DNA of 64,000 bases from Hydrogenophaga sp. (lineage in GTDB: Bacteria; Pseudomonadota; Gammaproteobacteria; Burkholderiales; Burkholderiaceae_C), in the NCBI RefSeq assembly GCF_014773545.1, contig NZ_SDDV01000001.1, positions 267,749 to 331,748 of the forward strand, in the 5' to 3' direction. Of this stretch, positions 41,881 to 51,916 are shown one piece after another; position 1 is the first letter of the stretch; each line of letters opens with the position of its first letter. The position numbers and the translations under genes are program-made. The notes beneath the pieces are model-generated. The model was not told where the DNA came from. It searched no databases and saw nothing but the letters and a program-made list of their open reading frames with translations.

Positions 41881-44802
41881 ATGACCAGTACCACCGTTGC
41901 CGAATTGGCCGCCGAGCTGAACAAGCCCACTTCATTGTTGCTGGAGCAACTCAGCGCCTCCGGTGTGCCGAAAGTATCGGGTGCCGATCGGCTGACCGAT
42001 TCCGACAAGCAGATGCTGCTGGAGCACCTCAAGCTCAGCCACGGCACCGCCAGCGGTGAGCGCAAGAAAATCACCCTGGTGAAGAAGTCGACCTCGGAGA
42101 TCAAACAGGCCGACGCCACTGGGCGCTCGCGCACGATTCAGGTCGAGGTACGCAAGAAGCGCACCTTCATCCAGCGCGAAGAAGAAGTGACGGCCGCGCC
42201 GCCACAGCCCGTGCCGGTTTTCAGCGACCCTCAGATTGAGCAGGCCGAGCTGGAGCGGCGCGAGGAAGATGCACGCCGCCAGGCCGCCCTGCTCCAGCGG
42301 CAGGAAGAAGACCTGGCGCAGCAGCGGCGCGAGCGTGAAGCCGAGGAGGCGCGCCGCGTGCAGGCCGAACAGGCGCGCGCCGCCGCCGAGGCGGCACAAC
42401 TCGCCGCCGCAGCGCAAGTGAAAGCAGTTGCGGCGCCAGCGCCGCTGGCTCCGAGCCAGCAGGCGCTGGCGGCCGAAGCGGCCCGCTTGGAGCAGGTCAA
42501 GGCGCAGGCGCAGGCGCGCGAGTCCGCTGCCCGTGAGCTGGCCGAGAAAAACGCGCAGGCCAAAAAGGCCGAGGAACTGCGCGCCCAAGACCTGCTGGAG
42601 CGGCGCCGCAAGGCCGAAGCCGAGGCCGCCAATATTCGCGCCATGATGGCTTCGCCCGCCAAGACCATGCTGGCGAAAAAACCCGTTCCCCCGCCGGCAC
42701 CGGCACCGGCACCGGCACCGGTAGCCGATGCCAAGGCAGGCATCAAAGGCACCTTGCACAAGCCGGTCGGTGTGCCCGGCAAACCGGCCGCAGCCACAAG
42801 CAAACCGGCGCCCGCCGGCAGCGCCGGCACGGCCGGCGCCGGCAAAAAAGAAGTCAAGTCGGAGAACCTGTCTTCGACTTGGAAAGACGACGCCGCCAAG
42901 AAAAAAGAAATCAAGACCCGCGGCGACACCAGCGCCGGACGCGCCAACTGGCGCGGCGGCCCCAGGGGCGGCAGCGGGCGGCGCAACGACCGCGACGCGC
43001 GCGGCGACACGGGCCACGGCGGTTTTGTCGCACCGTCCGAATTCAAAGTAATAGAAGTGCACGTGCCCGAGACCATTACGGTGGCCGAGCTGGCGCACAA
43101 AATGAGCTTGAAATCGTCCGAGGTCATCAAACAGTTGATGAAGCTGGGCCAGATGGTCACCATCAACCAGCCGCTGGACCAAGACACCGCCATGATCGTG
43201 GTGGAAGAACTGGGGCACCGCGCCGTGGTGGCTGCGCTGGACGACCCGGAAGCCTTCACCGACGAAGAAGTGTTGCCGCAGGCGCAGCAACTGTTGCCGC
43301 GTGCGCCGGTGGTCACCGTCATGGGCCACGTAGACCACGGCAAGACCTCGCTGCTGGACTACATTCGCCGCACCAAGGTGGCAGCCGGTGAGGCCGGCGG
43401 CATTACCCAGCACATCGGTGCTTACCACGTGCAAACGCCGCGCGGCATGGTGTCGTTCCTCGACACACCGGGCCACGAGGCCTTCACCGCCATGCGTGCC
43501 CGCGGCGCCCAGGCGACCGACATCGTGATTCTGGTTTGCGCGGCCGACGACGGCGTCATGCCGCAGACCAAGGAAGCAATCAAACACGCCAAGGCGGCCA
43601 AGGTGCCGATGGTGGTGGCGCTGACCAAGATCGATAAACCCGGCATTCAGCTCGAGCGCGTGCGCGCCGAACTGGTGGCCGAAGCCGTGGTGCCGGAAGA
43701 ATTTGGCGGTGATACGCCTTTTGTGGGCGTGTCGGCCAAGACCGGCGTCGGCATAGACGCCTTGCTCGAGCAGGTGCTGTTGCAGGCCGAAGTGCTCGAG
43801 CTCAAGGCGCCGGTGGACGCCATGGCCAAGGGCCTGGTGATCGAAGCCCGGCTCGACAAGGGGCGCGGATCGGTGGCCACGGTGCTGGTGCAAAGCGGCA
43901 CCCTCAAGACCGGCGACGTGGTGCTGGTGGGTCAGACTTCGGGCCGGGTGCGCGCCATGCTGGACGAGAACGGCAAAGCCGTCAAGTCGGCCGGACCGTC
44001 GATTCCGGTTGAAATTCAGGGCTTGGCCGAGGTGCCGCAGGCCGGTGACGATTTCATCGTCATGAGCGACGAGCGCCGGGCGCGCGAAATCGCCACCTAC
44101 CGGGCCGGCAAGTTCCGCAACACCAAGCTGGCCAGACAGCAAGCGGCCAAGCTGGAAACCATGTTCACCGACATGACGGCCGAAGAGGTCAAGCTGCTGC
44201 CCATCATCGTCAAGGCCGATGTGCAGGGTTCGCAAGAAGCGCTGGCGACCGCACTGCTCAAGCTCTCGACCGACGAGGTCAAGGTGCAATTGGTATACGC
44301 CGGTGTGGGCGGCATCAGCGAGAGCGACGTCAACCTCGCGATTGCTTCCAAGGCGGTGGTGATAGGCTTTAACGTGCGCGCCGACGTTGGTGCGCGCAAG
44401 CTGGCCGAGGGCAACGAGGTCGACCTGCGCTACTACAACATCATCTACGACGCGGTGGATGAACTCAAGGCCGCCATGTCGGGCATGTTGGCGCCCGAGA
44501 AGCGCGAGGAAATCATTGGCTCGGCCGAAATCCGCACCGTCTTCATCGCCAGCAAGATCGGCACCGTGGCGGGCTGTATGGTCACCTCGGGCCAGGTCAC
44601 GCGCAGCGCGCATTTCCGCCTGTTGCGCAACAACGTGGTGGTGGTCAGCGGCGAGATCGAGACCTTGAAGCGGCTCAAGGACGACGTGCGCGAAGTCAAG
44701 GAAGGCTTTGAATGCGGCATCAAGCTGAAGAACTACAACGACATCAAAGAGGGCGATCAGCTCGAGTTCTTTGAGGTCAAGGAAGTTGCTCGCACGCTCT
44801 GA
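41881..44802 (+). CDS. infB: Translation initiation factor IF-2
   Basis: 973 residues. The IF2 N-terminal domain ([19 protein letters not shown]) is followed by a long Ala/Glu/Arg-rich region and an Ala-Pro repeat, a second IF2_N helix set, and the GTPase domain with [12 protein letters not shown] (G1), DTPGHEAFT (G3) and TKID (G4). Domains II-IV close the protein ([21 protein letters not shown]). It binds initiator fMet-tRNA and joins ribosomal subunits. Confidence 0.96.
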   Translation: MTSTTVAELAAELNKPTSLLLEQLSASGVPKVSGADRLTDSDKQMLLEHLKLSHGTASGERKKITLVKKSTSEIKQADATGRSRTIQVEVRKKRTFIQREEEVTAAPPQPVPVFSDPQIEQAELERREEDARRQAALLQRQEEDLAQQRREREAEEARRVQAEQARAAAEAAQLAAAAQVKAVAAPAPLAPSQQALAAEAARLEQVKAQAQARESAARELAEKNAQAKKAEELRAQDLLERRRKAEAEAANIRAMMASPAKTMLAKKPVPPPAPAPAPAPVADAKAGIKGTLHKPVGVPGKPAAATSKPAPAGSAGTAGAGKKEVKSENLSSTWKDDAAKKKEIKTRGDTSAGRANWRGGPRGGSGRRNDRDARGDTGHGGFVAPSEFKVIEVHVPETITVAELAHKMSLKSSEVIKQLMKLGQMVTINQPLDQDTAMIVVEELGHRAVVAALDDPEAFTDEEVLPQAQQLLPRAPVVTVMGHVDHGKTSLLDYIRRTKVAAGEAGGITQHIGAYHVQTPRGMVSFLDTPGHEAFTAMRARGAQATDIVILVCAADDGVMPQTKEAIKHAKAAKVPMVVALTKIDKPGIQLERVRAELVAEAVVPEEFGGDTPFVGVSAKTGVGIDALLEQVLLQAEVLELKAPVDAMAKGLVIEARLDKGRGSVATVLVQSGTLKTGDVVLVGQTSGRVRAMLDENGKAVKSAGPSIPVEIQGLAEVPQAGDDFIVMSDERRAREIATYRAGKFRNTKLARQQAAKLETMFTDMTAEEVKLLPIIVKADVQGSQEALATALLKLSTDEVKVQLVYAGVGGISESDVNLAIASKAVVIGFNVRADVGARKLAEGNEVDLRYYNIIYDAVDELKAAMSGMLAPEKREEIIGSAEIRTVFIASKIGTVAGCMVTSGQVTRSAHFRLLRNNVVVVSGEIETLKRLKDDVREVKEGFECGIKLKNYNDIKEGDQLEFFEVKEVARTL

Positions 44803-44815
44803 GCGGGTCATCGAT

Positions 44816-45187
44816 ATGGTGCGCAAAGCCTCCACCACCCCAAACCGCGGTTTGCGCGTGGCCGACCAGATCCAGCGCGATCTGGCCGAGCTGATTGCAC
44901 GCGAGTTGAAAGACCGGCGCGTCGGCATGGTGACGATCAACGCGGTCGAAGTCACGCCCGACTACGCGCACGCCAAGGTGTTTTTCAGCCTGCTGAGCGG
45001 CAACCCGCAAGAAACCCTGCAAGGCCTGAACGCCGCTGCCGGTTTTCTGCGCAGCGGTCTGTTCAAGCGGCTGCACATCCACACCGTGCCGACGCTGCAT
45101 TTTGTCTTTGACGACACCACCGAACGCGCCTGCGACATGAACGCCCTGATCGCCAAGGCGGTATCTTCGCGCGCCAAGGACGACTGA
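44816..45187 (+). CDS. rbfA: 30S ribosome-binding factor A
   Basis: 123 residues from ATG 44816 ([27 protein letters not shown]). The KH-like fold of RbfA is evident in [51 protein letters not shown]. It helps 16S rRNA 5' end maturation. Located 13 bases after infB. Confidence 0.93.
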   Translation: MVRKASTTPNRGLRVADQIQRDLAELIARELKDRRVGMVTINAVEVTPDYAHAKVFFSLLSGNPQETLQGLNAAAGFLRSGLFKRLHIHTVPTLHFVFDDTTERACDMNALIAKAVSSRAKDD

Positions 45188-45189
45188 AC

Positions 45190-46230
45190 ATGCACCGTGC
45201 AGGGCCGTCCCAGGGAGCCTTGGCCCCCGCAGGGGGTGGCGATGCCTGCGCCGGCGCCGCGCGCGCGCCGCGCCAGCGGGTGCAGCGCCAGCCGCTGCAC
45301 GGGCTGCTGCTGCTGGACAAACCGCTCGGGCTCTCCAGCAACCAGGCGCTGCAAAAAGTCAAGTGGCTGCTGCGCGCCGAAAAAGCCGGTCACACCGGCA
45401 CGCTGGACCCGCTGGCCAGCGGCGTGTTACCCCTGTGTTTTGGTGCCGCCACCAAATTCAGCCAGTTGCACCTGGACGCCGACAAAAGCTACGAAACCGT
45501 GCTGCGCCTGGGTGTGAGCACCAGCACCGGCGACGCCGAAGGCCGCGTGACGCAGACCTGTGCGGTGCGCTGCACGCCGGGCCAGGTGGTCGAGACGCTG
45601 GATCGTTTCACCGGCCCCATCAGCCAGGTGCCGCCCATGTACAGCGCGCTCAAGAAAGACGGCAAACCGCTGTACGAATACGCCCGCGACGGCCAAACGC
45701 TGGAGCGCGCGCCGCGCCCGGTGCTGATTCACGAACTGGAACTGCTGGAGCTGCAATTGCAGGGCGACGCGCCCTGGTTGCGGCTGCGCGTGCGCTGCAG
45801 CAAAGGCACTTACATTCGCACCCTGGGCGAAGACATAGGCCAGGCGCTCGGGTGCGCTGCCCATGTCAGCCTGCTGCGCCGCTGCGCCAGCGGCGCGTTC
45901 GATCTGTCGCACTGCATCACGCTGGCGGCGTTTGAACAACTCGGCGAGGCCGAGCGGCTGGCGCGGCTGCTGCCAGTGCAGGCCCTGCTGGCAGGACACG
46001 AGCGCGTCACGCTCGACGCCGATCATGCAGCCCGATTCCTGAGCGGCGTGCGCCGCCGTGGCGACTGGCCCGACAACGCGCAGGTGGCGGTGTTCGGGCC
46101 TAAGCAGGGCGCCCAGGATTCGCTGCTGGGCAGTGCCCACATCCAAGGCGGCGAACTGATACCCGGGCGGCTGCTGAGCCCGATCGAAATACAGCACATT
46201 CTGCAAACCTCTGCCCACTCTTCATCATGA
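45190..46230 (+). CDS. truB: tRNA pseudouridine(55) synthase TruB
   Basis: 346 residues with a ~30-residue low-complexity N-terminal extension. The TruB core is complete: [24 protein letters not shown], catalytic Asp in [40 protein letters not shown] and [20 protein letters not shown]. It makes psi55 in the T-loop of tRNAs. Two bases after rbfA; its stop overlaps typA as ATGA. Confidence 0.94.
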   Translation: MHRAGPSQGALAPAGGGDACAGAARAPRQRVQRQPLHGLLLLDKPLGLSSNQALQKVKWLLRAEKAGHTGTLDPLASGVLPLCFGAATKFSQLHLDADKSYETVLRLGVSTSTGDAEGRVTQTCAVRCTPGQVVETLDRFTGPISQVPPMYSALKKDGKPLYEYARDGQTLERAPRPVLIHELELLELQLQGDAPWLRLRVRCSKGTYIRTLGEDIGQALGCAAHVSLLRRCASGAFDLSHCITLAAFEQLGEAERLARLLPVQALLAGHERVTLDADHAARFLSGVRRRGDWPDNAQVAVFGPKQGAQDSLLGSAHIQGGELIPGRLLSPIEIQHILQTSAHSSS

Positions 46231-48050
46231 GCAAACAAATCCGCAACGTCGCCATCATCGCCCACGTCGACCACGGCAAAACCACCATGGTCGACCAACT
46301 GCTGCGGCAGTCCGGCACCTTTGCCGAGCACGAAAAAGTGGTCGACACCGTGATGGACAGCAACGCCATCGAACGCGAGCGCGGCATCACCATCCTGGCC
46401 AAAAACTGCGCCGTGAGCTGGCAGGGCACGCACATCAACATTGTCGATACCCCCGGCCACGCTGACTTTGGCGGCGAGGTCGAGCGCGCCTTGTCTATGG
46501 TCGACGGCGTGCTGCTGCTGATAGACGCGCAGGAAGGCCCGATGCCGCAAACCCGCTTCGTCACCAAGAAAGCGCTGGCGCTGGGACTCAAGCCGATCGT
46601 GGTGGTCAACAAGGTCGACAAGCCCGGCGCCAACCCGGACAAGGTGGTCAACGCCGCCTTCGATTTGTTTGACAAGCTGGGCGCCAACGACGAGCAGCTC
46701 GACTTTCCCGTGGTCTACGCCTCGGGCATCAACGGCTGGTCTTCGCTGCAAGAAGGTGCGCCGGGCGAGCAGTGGGGGCCGGACATGTCGGCCTTGTTTG
46801 ACACCGTGCTCAAGCATGTGCCCGTCCAGCAGGGCGATCCGGCGGCGCCGCTGCAACTGCAAATCTCGGCGCTCGACTTCTCCAACTTCGTCGGCCGCAT
46901 CGGTGTGGGCCGCATCAGCGCCGGCACCATCCGCCCGGCGATGGACGTGCTGGTGATGGAGGGCCCAAACGGCAAATCGATCAAAGGCCGCATCAACCAG
47001 GTGCTGACCTTCCAGGGGCTGGATCGGGTGCAGGTCAGCCAGGCCGGCCCGGGCGACATTGTGCTGATCAACGGCGTGGCCGACATCGGCATTGGCGTGA
47101 CCGTGACCGACCCGCTCAATCCGGCACCTTTGCCTATGCTCAAGGTCGACGAGCCGACGCTGACCATGAACTTTTGCGTCAACACCAGCCCGCTGGCCGG
47201 GCGTGAAGGCAAGTTCGTCACCAGCCGCCAAATCTGGGACCGGCTGCAAAAGGAATTGCAGTCCAACGTGGCGCTGCGGGTGAAAGAAACCGACGAGGAA
47301 GGCATTTTCGAGGTGGCGGGCCGCGGTGAGCTGCACCTGACGATTTTGCTGGAGAACATGCGCCGCGAAGGCTACGAGCTGGCGGTGTCCAAGCCGCGCG
47401 TGGTGTTCAAAGACATCGACGGCGTGCGCCACGAGCCGATCGAGCTGGTGACGGCCGACATCGAGGAGCAGCACCAGGGTGGCGTGATGCAGGCGCTGGG
47501 CGAACGCAAGGGCGATCTGGTCAACATGGAGCCCGACGGCCGCGGCCGCGTGCGGCTGGAATACCGCATTCCAGCGCGCGGCCTGATTGGCTTTACCAAC
47601 GAATTTCTGAACCTGACGCGCGGCTCGGGCCTGATCTCCAACATTTTTGACAGCTACGAGCCGCACAAGGGCGACATCGCCGGGCGCAAAAACGGTGTGC
47701 TGATCTCTATGGACGACGGTGAAATTTTCACCTACGCGCTGGGCAAGCTCGACGACCGCGGCCGCATGTTCGTGCGCGCCGGCGACCCGGTGTACGAGGG
47801 CATGATTGTCGGCATCCACAACCGCGACAACGATCTGGTGGTCAACGCCACCCGCACCAAGCAGTTGACCAACTTTCGCGTCTCTGGCAAGGAAGACGCA
47901 ATCAAGATCACGCCACCGATAGACCTGAACCTGGAATACGGCGTCGAATTCATCGAAGACGACGAACTGGTCGAGATCACGCCCAAGAGCGTGCGGCTGC
48001 GCAAGCGCTTCCTCAAAGAGCACGAACGCAAGCGCTCCAGCCGCGACTGA
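46227..48050 (+). CDS. typA: Ribosome-associated GTPase TypA/BipA
   Basis: 607 residues. GTPase motifs are [15 protein letters not shown] (G1), RERGITI (G2), [14 protein letters not shown] (G3) and NKVDKPGA (G4). BipA-specific C-terminal parts include EGRMEPDGRG-like [22 protein letters not shown] and [10 protein letters not shown]. It acts in 50S assembly and stress or cold adaptation. Coupled to truB by a 4-bp overlap. Confidence 0.95.
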   Translation: MSKQIRNVAIIAHVDHGKTTMVDQLLRQSGTFAEHEKVVDTVMDSNAIERERGITILAKNCAVSWQGTHINIVDTPGHADFGGEVERALSMVDGVLLLIDAQEGPMPQTRFVTKKALALGLKPIVVVNKVDKPGANPDKVVNAAFDLFDKLGANDEQLDFPVVYASGINGWSSLQEGAPGEQWGPDMSALFDTVLKHVPVQQGDPAAPLQLQISALDFSNFVGRIGVGRISAGTIRPAMDVLVMEGPNGKSIKGRINQVLTFQGLDRVQVSQAGPGDIVLINGVADIGIGVTVTDPLNPAPLPMLKVDEPTLTMNFCVNTSPLAGREGKFVTSRQIWDRLQKELQSNVALRVKETDEEGIFEVAGRGELHLTILLENMRREGYELAVSKPRVVFKDIDGVRHEPIELVTADIEEQHQGGVMQALGERKGDLVNMEPDGRGRVRLEYRIPARGLIGFTNEFLNLTRGSGLISNIFDSYEPHKGDIAGRKNGVLISMDDGEIFTYALGKLDDRGRMFVRAGDPVYEGMIVGIHNRDNDLVVNATRTKQLTNFRVSGKEDAIKITPPIDLNLEYGVEFIEDDELVEITPKSVRLRKRFLKEHERKRSSRD

Positions 48051-49051
48051 TGGGCGTCTGGCCTGTGCACGCAGCGCGCTTGCCCAGCCACAACCAGGCG
48101 GTGCTGCTGATGGTGCTGGTGGCGCTGCTGTGGTCCATGGCTGGCGTGGTGTCGCGCCAGTTTGAAGCGGTTGGCCGCTTCGAGGCGGCTTTTTGGCGCA
48201 GCGCCTTCACGGCCCTGTCCTTGCTGCTGCTGCTGCCGCTGTGGCGCGCCCGGCAGCGCCGGCAGCTCCCGTCGGCGGGCCGGCCGGCAAGCCCCGTTGC
48301 CTGGTGGCAGGTGTTCGAGCGTCACTGGGGCCTGGTGCTCGATTCCGGCTCGTTCTGGATTTGCGGTCTTTGCTGGGGCGTGATGTTCACCGCCTTGATG
48401 CTGGCGCTGACGCTGACCAGCGTGGCCAACGTGCTGGTGGTGTTGTCGGTCGGCCCGCTGCTCACTGCGTTGCTGGCGCGGCTGCTGATCGGCCAGCGCC
48501 TGGCCTGGCGTACCTGGCTGGCGGTGCTGCTGGCCGGACTGGGCATTGCCTATATGTTCGGCAGCCAATGGCTGCAGCCGGCGGCGGCGCCAGCGGTGTC
48601 GGACCACAAGCTGCTGCTGGGCTCACTGGTCGCCTTTTGCGTGCCGCTGGCCGGCGCCGTCAACTGGACGGTGGTGCAGCGCGCTCAAATTCAGGGCCAG
48701 ACCATCGATCTGGTGCCTGCCGTGCTGCTCGGGGCGCTGCTCTCAACCCTGCTGACGCTGCCGCTGGCGCTGCCCTGGGCGGCGACCCGCTCCGATCTGG
48801 CCTGGTTGGCGTTTCTGGGGCTGTTCCAATTGGCCATTCCCTGCGTGCTGGCGGTGATTTGTGCGCGCGTGCTCAAGGCGTCTGAAGTCTCCTTGCTGAG
48901 CTTGCTGGAGGTGATTTTCGGCATTTTCCTGGCCTGGCTCTGGGCCAACGAAACACCTGCCAATCCGGTGCTGCTGGGTGGCAGCGTGGTGGTGAGCGCC
49001 CTGGTGCTCAACGAGTGGTTGGGCTGGAGGCAGCGCGCCAAGCAGCCCTGA
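48050..49051 (+). CDS. DMT-superfamily transporter (EamA)
   Basis: 333 residues with ten predicted membrane helices in two EamA repeats (VALLWSMAGVVSRQFE...; SLVAFCVPLAGAVNWTVVQR...; LKASEVSLLSLLEVIFGIFLAWLWANETP). Such exporters move amino acids or other metabolites; substrate unknown. It overlaps the typA stop by one base, so it may be at the end of that operon. Confidence 0.83.
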   Translation: MGVWPVHAARLPSHNQAVLLMVLVALLWSMAGVVSRQFEAVGRFEAAFWRSAFTALSLLLLLPLWRARQRRQLPSAGRPASPVAWWQVFERHWGLVLDSGSFWICGLCWGVMFTALMLALTLTSVANVLVVLSVGPLLTALLARLLIGQRLAWRTWLAVLLAGLGIAYMFGSQWLQPAAAPAVSDHKLLLGSLVAFCVPLAGAVNWTVVQRAQIQGQTIDLVPAVLLGALLSTLLTLPLALPWAATRSDLAWLAFLGLFQLAIPCVLAVICARVLKASEVSLLSLLEVIFGIFLAWLWANETPANPVLLGGSVVVSALVLNEWLGWRQRAKQP

Positions 49052-49094
49052 TCGAGATCGCTCTTGCGGCGCGCGCCTGCGCGTCCAGTCGCTC

Positions 49095-49589
49095 TCAGCG
49101 CTGTCGATTCTTCATGGCCCGCTGCACCTCGCGCTGGCCCTCGCGCTCTTTGATGGTGTCGCGCTTGTCGTGCTCAGCCTTGCCTTTGGCCAGCGCTATT
49201 TCACACTTGACCTTGCCGTTCTTCCAGTGCAGGTTGAGCGGCACCAGGGTGTAGCCCTTTTGCTCAACCTTGCCAATCAAGCGGCGAATCTGGTCTTTTT
49301 GCAGCAGCAGCTTTTTGCTACGCACCGCATCCGGGCTGATGTGCGTGGAGGCGGTGTTCAGGGGGTTGATCTGGCAGCCAATCAGAAACAGCTCGCCCGT
49401 GCGGATCACCACGTAGCCGTCGGTCAATTGCACCTTGCCAGCGCGCAGCGCCTTGACCTCCCAACCTTGCAGCACCATGCCGGCCTCGAAGCGTTCCTCG
49501 ATCGCGTAGTTGAAGAAAGCCTTTTTGTTGTCGGCAATGCGGCTGTCAAGGCCTTTGGTGCTGGCGGTTTTGCTGGATTTGGTGGCCAT
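49095..49589 (-). CDS. smpB: tmRNA-binding protein SmpB
   Basis: 164 residues from ATG 49589 ([13 protein letters not shown]). Signatures: [63 protein letters not shown], and a basic C-terminal tail. It delivers tmRNA to stalled ribosomes for trans-translation. It is divergent from the ratA gene. The ssrA gene was not found in this window. Confidence 0.94.
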   Translation of the reverse strand: MATKSSKTASTKGLDSRIADNKKAFFNYAIEERFEAGMVLQGWEVKALRAGKVQLTDGYVVIRTGELFLIGCQINPLNTASTHISPDAVRSKKLLLQKDQIRRLIGKVEQKGYTLVPLNLHWKNGKVKCEIALAKGKAEHDKRDTIKEREGQREVQRAMKNRQR

Positions 49590-49714
49590 GAGGGCACAGG
49601 TGAGGACGCATGGCAGAACATGCAAGACCCATACAATAGAGGGCGAGGGCCTGGCGCGTGGATAGCACGGTTTGGCAACAGGCCAAAAACAGCTCGCGCA
49701 CAGCCCCTGATTGT

Positions 49715-50161
49715 ATGAAAACCATTCACAAGTCGGTTTTGCTCTGGCACAGTGCGCACGAAATGTTTGCGCTGGTGACAGACGTTGCGCACTACCCCGA
49801 GTTTTTGCCCTGGTGTGAGCATGGCGAGGTGCTGGAGCGGGCCGAACACGGCGTGGTGGCCAAAGTGGGCATGGCCGTCAGTGGCTGGCACCACAGCTTT
49901 ACCACCCGCAACGTGCACGAAGTCGACCGCAAGGTGTTCATTGAGCTGGTGGACGGGCCGTTTTCTCATCTGGACGGCTGCTGGGAGTTCACCTCCTTGG
50001 GCGACGGCAGCGAGCCCGCCTGCAAGATCGATTTCACCTTGAGCTACGCTTTCTCCAGCGTGACGCTGGCAGCGCTGGTCGGGCCCGTGTTCGACCGCCT
50101 TGCCAGCAATCTGGTGGACGCTTTCGTCAAGCGTGCCGACCAGGTCTACGGCTGCAACTGA
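49715..50161 (+). CDS. RatA/COQ10-type START-domain protein
   Basis: 148 residues from ATG 49715 ([21 protein letters not shown]). The START/polyketide-cyclase-like fold is visible: [22 protein letters not shown], ...[19 protein letters not shown], and [33 protein letters not shown]. coli RatA was reported to block 70S formation; homologues such as Coq10 bind ubiquinone. The smpB/ratA/rnfH arrangement is conserved across proteobacteria. Confidence 0.9.
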   Translation: MKTIHKSVLLWHSAHEMFALVTDVAHYPEFLPWCEHGEVLERAEHGVVAKVGMAVSGWHHSFTTRNVHEVDRKVFIELVDGPFSHLDGCWEFTSLGDGSEPACKIDFTLSYAFSSVTLAALVGPVFDRLASNLVDAFVKRADQVYGCN

Positions 50162-50178
50162 GCGCTGCCGGGGCTGGG

Positions 50179-50508
50179 ATGCAAGTCACCCTGATTTATT
50201 CCAGCGCGCCGCGCACCGTGCATGAAGCGGTGCTGGAGTTGGACGAAGGGGCGACGGTGGAGCAAGCCTTGCGGCAAGCCGGGTGGTTGCAGCGCTTTCC
50301 TGAAATAGGCTCGACCGATCTGACGCTGGGCGTGTGGGGGCGCCGGGCCGGGCCACAAACGCCGTTGCGCGCCGACGATAGGGTAGAGGTCTATCGCGCC
50401 CTGCGCGTCGATCCCAAAGTGGCGCGCAAAGAGCGCTTCGTCGCTCAGGGTGCGCGGGCGGCCGGTTTGTTCAGCCGAAAAAAACCGGGGTCCGAGGCGG
50501 GCTACTGA
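50179..50508 (+). CDS. RnfH-family ubiquitin-like protein (RatB)
   Basis: 109 residues with a beta-grasp fold: VTLIYSSAPRTVHEAVLELDEGATVEQALRQAG, LTLGVWGRRAGPQTPLRADDRVEVYRALRVDPKVARKERF. RnfH proteins follow ratA but their role is not settled. The basic C-terminus is typical. Downstream of it the chromosome is broken up by insertion elements, where guaB or similar genes are often found in relatives. Confidence 0.88.
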   Translation: MQVTLIYSSAPRTVHEAVLELDEGATVEQALRQAGWLQRFPEIGSTDLTLGVWGRRAGPQTPLRADDRVEVYRALRVDPKVARKERFVAQGARAAGLFSRKKPGSEAGY

Positions 50509-50624
50509 GTGCCCGCGCGCAGCCGGCGGACTGAGAGCATGAGAGTTTTTCTCCAGGCCGCAGCAAGCGGCTAGCTCAGTGGCTGAGAATTCGGCCTGAT
50601 GACATCAGGCGATCTGGGTCCCTG

Positions 50625-50669
50625 ATGGCCACTTCAAATTCCCCCACCTATGGCCAGTCAAATTCCCCT
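50625..50669. repeat. Two ~20-bp direct repeats like IS21-family multiple end repeats
   Basis: ATGGCCACTTCAAATTCCCC (50625-50644) and ATGGCCAGTCAAATTCCCCT (50650-50669) are near-identical and spaced as in the ends of IS21-type elements, which carry several internal repeats of this kind. No istA/istB gene remains. The next element starts inside the second copy. The remaining ~115 bases between rnfH and this point show no gene. Confidence 0.45.
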
Positions 50670-50781
50670 AGCAGCCTGTCGGACTCAGCAATTCAAAAAC
50701 CCGACCGATTTTGAAGTTGCTTAAAAAATAGGCAATTTGGGGTGAATTCCCAGGATTTTTTGACTTTTTCACAGGGCGCAT

Positions 50782-51681
50782 TCAAGCCCCAAGTGCAACG
50801 GGGTTGATGATAGCGGACCAATACGCCTGGAAGTCGAATGATCCTTCGGGGAGGAACAGTTCGGCAGGTGACTTCCAGCCCAGGGACTTGCGAGGTTTGG
50901 CGTTGTGGTGAAAGGCGATCGCATCGAGCTGCTCCTGGGTGTGCTCGCTCAGGTCCGAGCCCTTGGGCAGCACGCGGCGCAGCAAGCCATTGGTGTTCTC
51001 ATTGATGCCCCGCTCCCAAGGGCTGTAGGGGTGGGCAAAGAACACTTTGATACCCGTTGCCTCAGACAAGGCCTGGTGGTGCGCCATCTCCTTGCCGTTG
51101 TCATACGTCATCGACAAGCGCATGGCCGCATCGAGCCGGTTGAGGGCCATGCCAAAGCGCTGCGCAGTGTGCTCGGCCGTGGCGCAGTCGAGTTGAACCA
51201 GCACGGTGTAGAGCGTCTTGCGTTCAACCAGCGTGCCGATCTGGGACTGGTTTCGGGCGCCCTTGATAAGGTCGCCTTCCCAGTGACCAGGCACCAGTCG
51301 TTCACTGACCTCGATGGGGCGCTCCTCAATGCTGACGGCACCGGGGATGAGGCCCCGGCGGTCGGTGCCCGCACTGCGAGGGCGGCGGGTTTTGTGGCCC
51401 CGTGGCAGCAGCGCCAGTATTTCGGCGCGCAACTCGCCGCGAGGCATGGCGTACAGGGCGGTGTAGATCGTCTCGTGACTGATGCGAACAGGATCGAGCA
51501 TACGTTGGAGTATGCCGCTGGCCTGCTCAGGCGAGAGGCCCCCACGCAAAGATTCCAGGACGCGATCCCACAGCCGGTTGCCATGGATCATCTTGCGCGT
51601 CACGCGTGGTTGGCAAGCCAGGCGCAGGGCGCGCTGGTGGGCACGGGCGCAGCGGTAGCCCCCAGCAATAGGAGGATGACT
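50782..51681 (-). pseudogene. IS30-family transposase, N-terminally truncated
   Basis: The frame holds the IS30 catalytic core: first Asp in VPGHWEGDLIKGARNQS, second in MTYDNGKEMAHHQ, and Glu in HPYSPWERGINENTNGLLRRVLPKGSD. Upstream of an internal GTG (51603) the same frame still reads IS30-like residues (PPIAGGYRCARAHQRALRLA) until about 51676, where the HTH-containing N-terminus (~60-80 residues) is replaced by IS1182 DNA. The remaining 273-residue frame could still be translated but lacks DNA-end recognition. Confidence 0.75.
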
Positions 51682-51782
51682 TCAACGACAAAGCGCGCCA
51701 GGTGGTCTTGGGTGAGCCAATCGTCCACCGACGGGGGCAACAGGTAGTCGGTTTTGCGGTCGGTGGGAATGAAGTTGGGCAT
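51678..51782 (-). pseudogene. IS1182-family transposase, first ~35 codons only
   Basis: From ATG 51782 the frame reads MPNFIPTDRKTDYLLPPSVDDWLTQDHLARFVVEV, the typical opening of IS1182-type (IS5-like annotated) transposases. It then runs into IS30 sequence and stops within 30 codons (ending WLANHA). The catalytic part is gone. Confidence 0.7.
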
Positions 51783-51916
51783 GGTCAAAATCACCAATCG
51801 GGGCAGGTGGAATGGTAACAAATTGCTATGCCTTATGTAGCATTTTGGAAAGAAATTCTGGCGCTTCAAGTCCGACAGGCTGCTAGGCGCTGGCCAAAGC
51901 GGGCACACTGGCGGCC

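Larger units (their letters stand above)
50668..51886. mobile_element. IS1182-type element with interior replaced by IS30-type DNA
   Basis: An 18-bp perfect inverted repeat bounds the unit: CTAGCAGCCTGTCGGACT at 50668-50685 and its complement at 51869-51886. The outer CTAG may be the 4-bp target duplication. The right end carries the first ~35 codons of an IS1182-family transposase; most of the interior is a truncated IS30-type transposase. The element is therefore a dead hybrid. It lies 31 bases upstream of the DUF445 gene. Confidence 0.72.

Noticed and set aside
41932..44955. A 1007-codon open frame opposite infB
   Set aside because: It is a codon-bias shadow of a high-GC gene; the product is His/Arg/Gly-rich without any domain, while infB is unmistakable.
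46023..48023. A 666-codon open frame opposite typA
   Set aside because: Same shadow effect; no recognisable protein features.
50565..50620. A tRNA-like string (GGCTAGCTCAGTGGCTGAGAA)
   Set aside because: It resembles a D-arm only; no acceptor, anticodon or T-arm can be completed.
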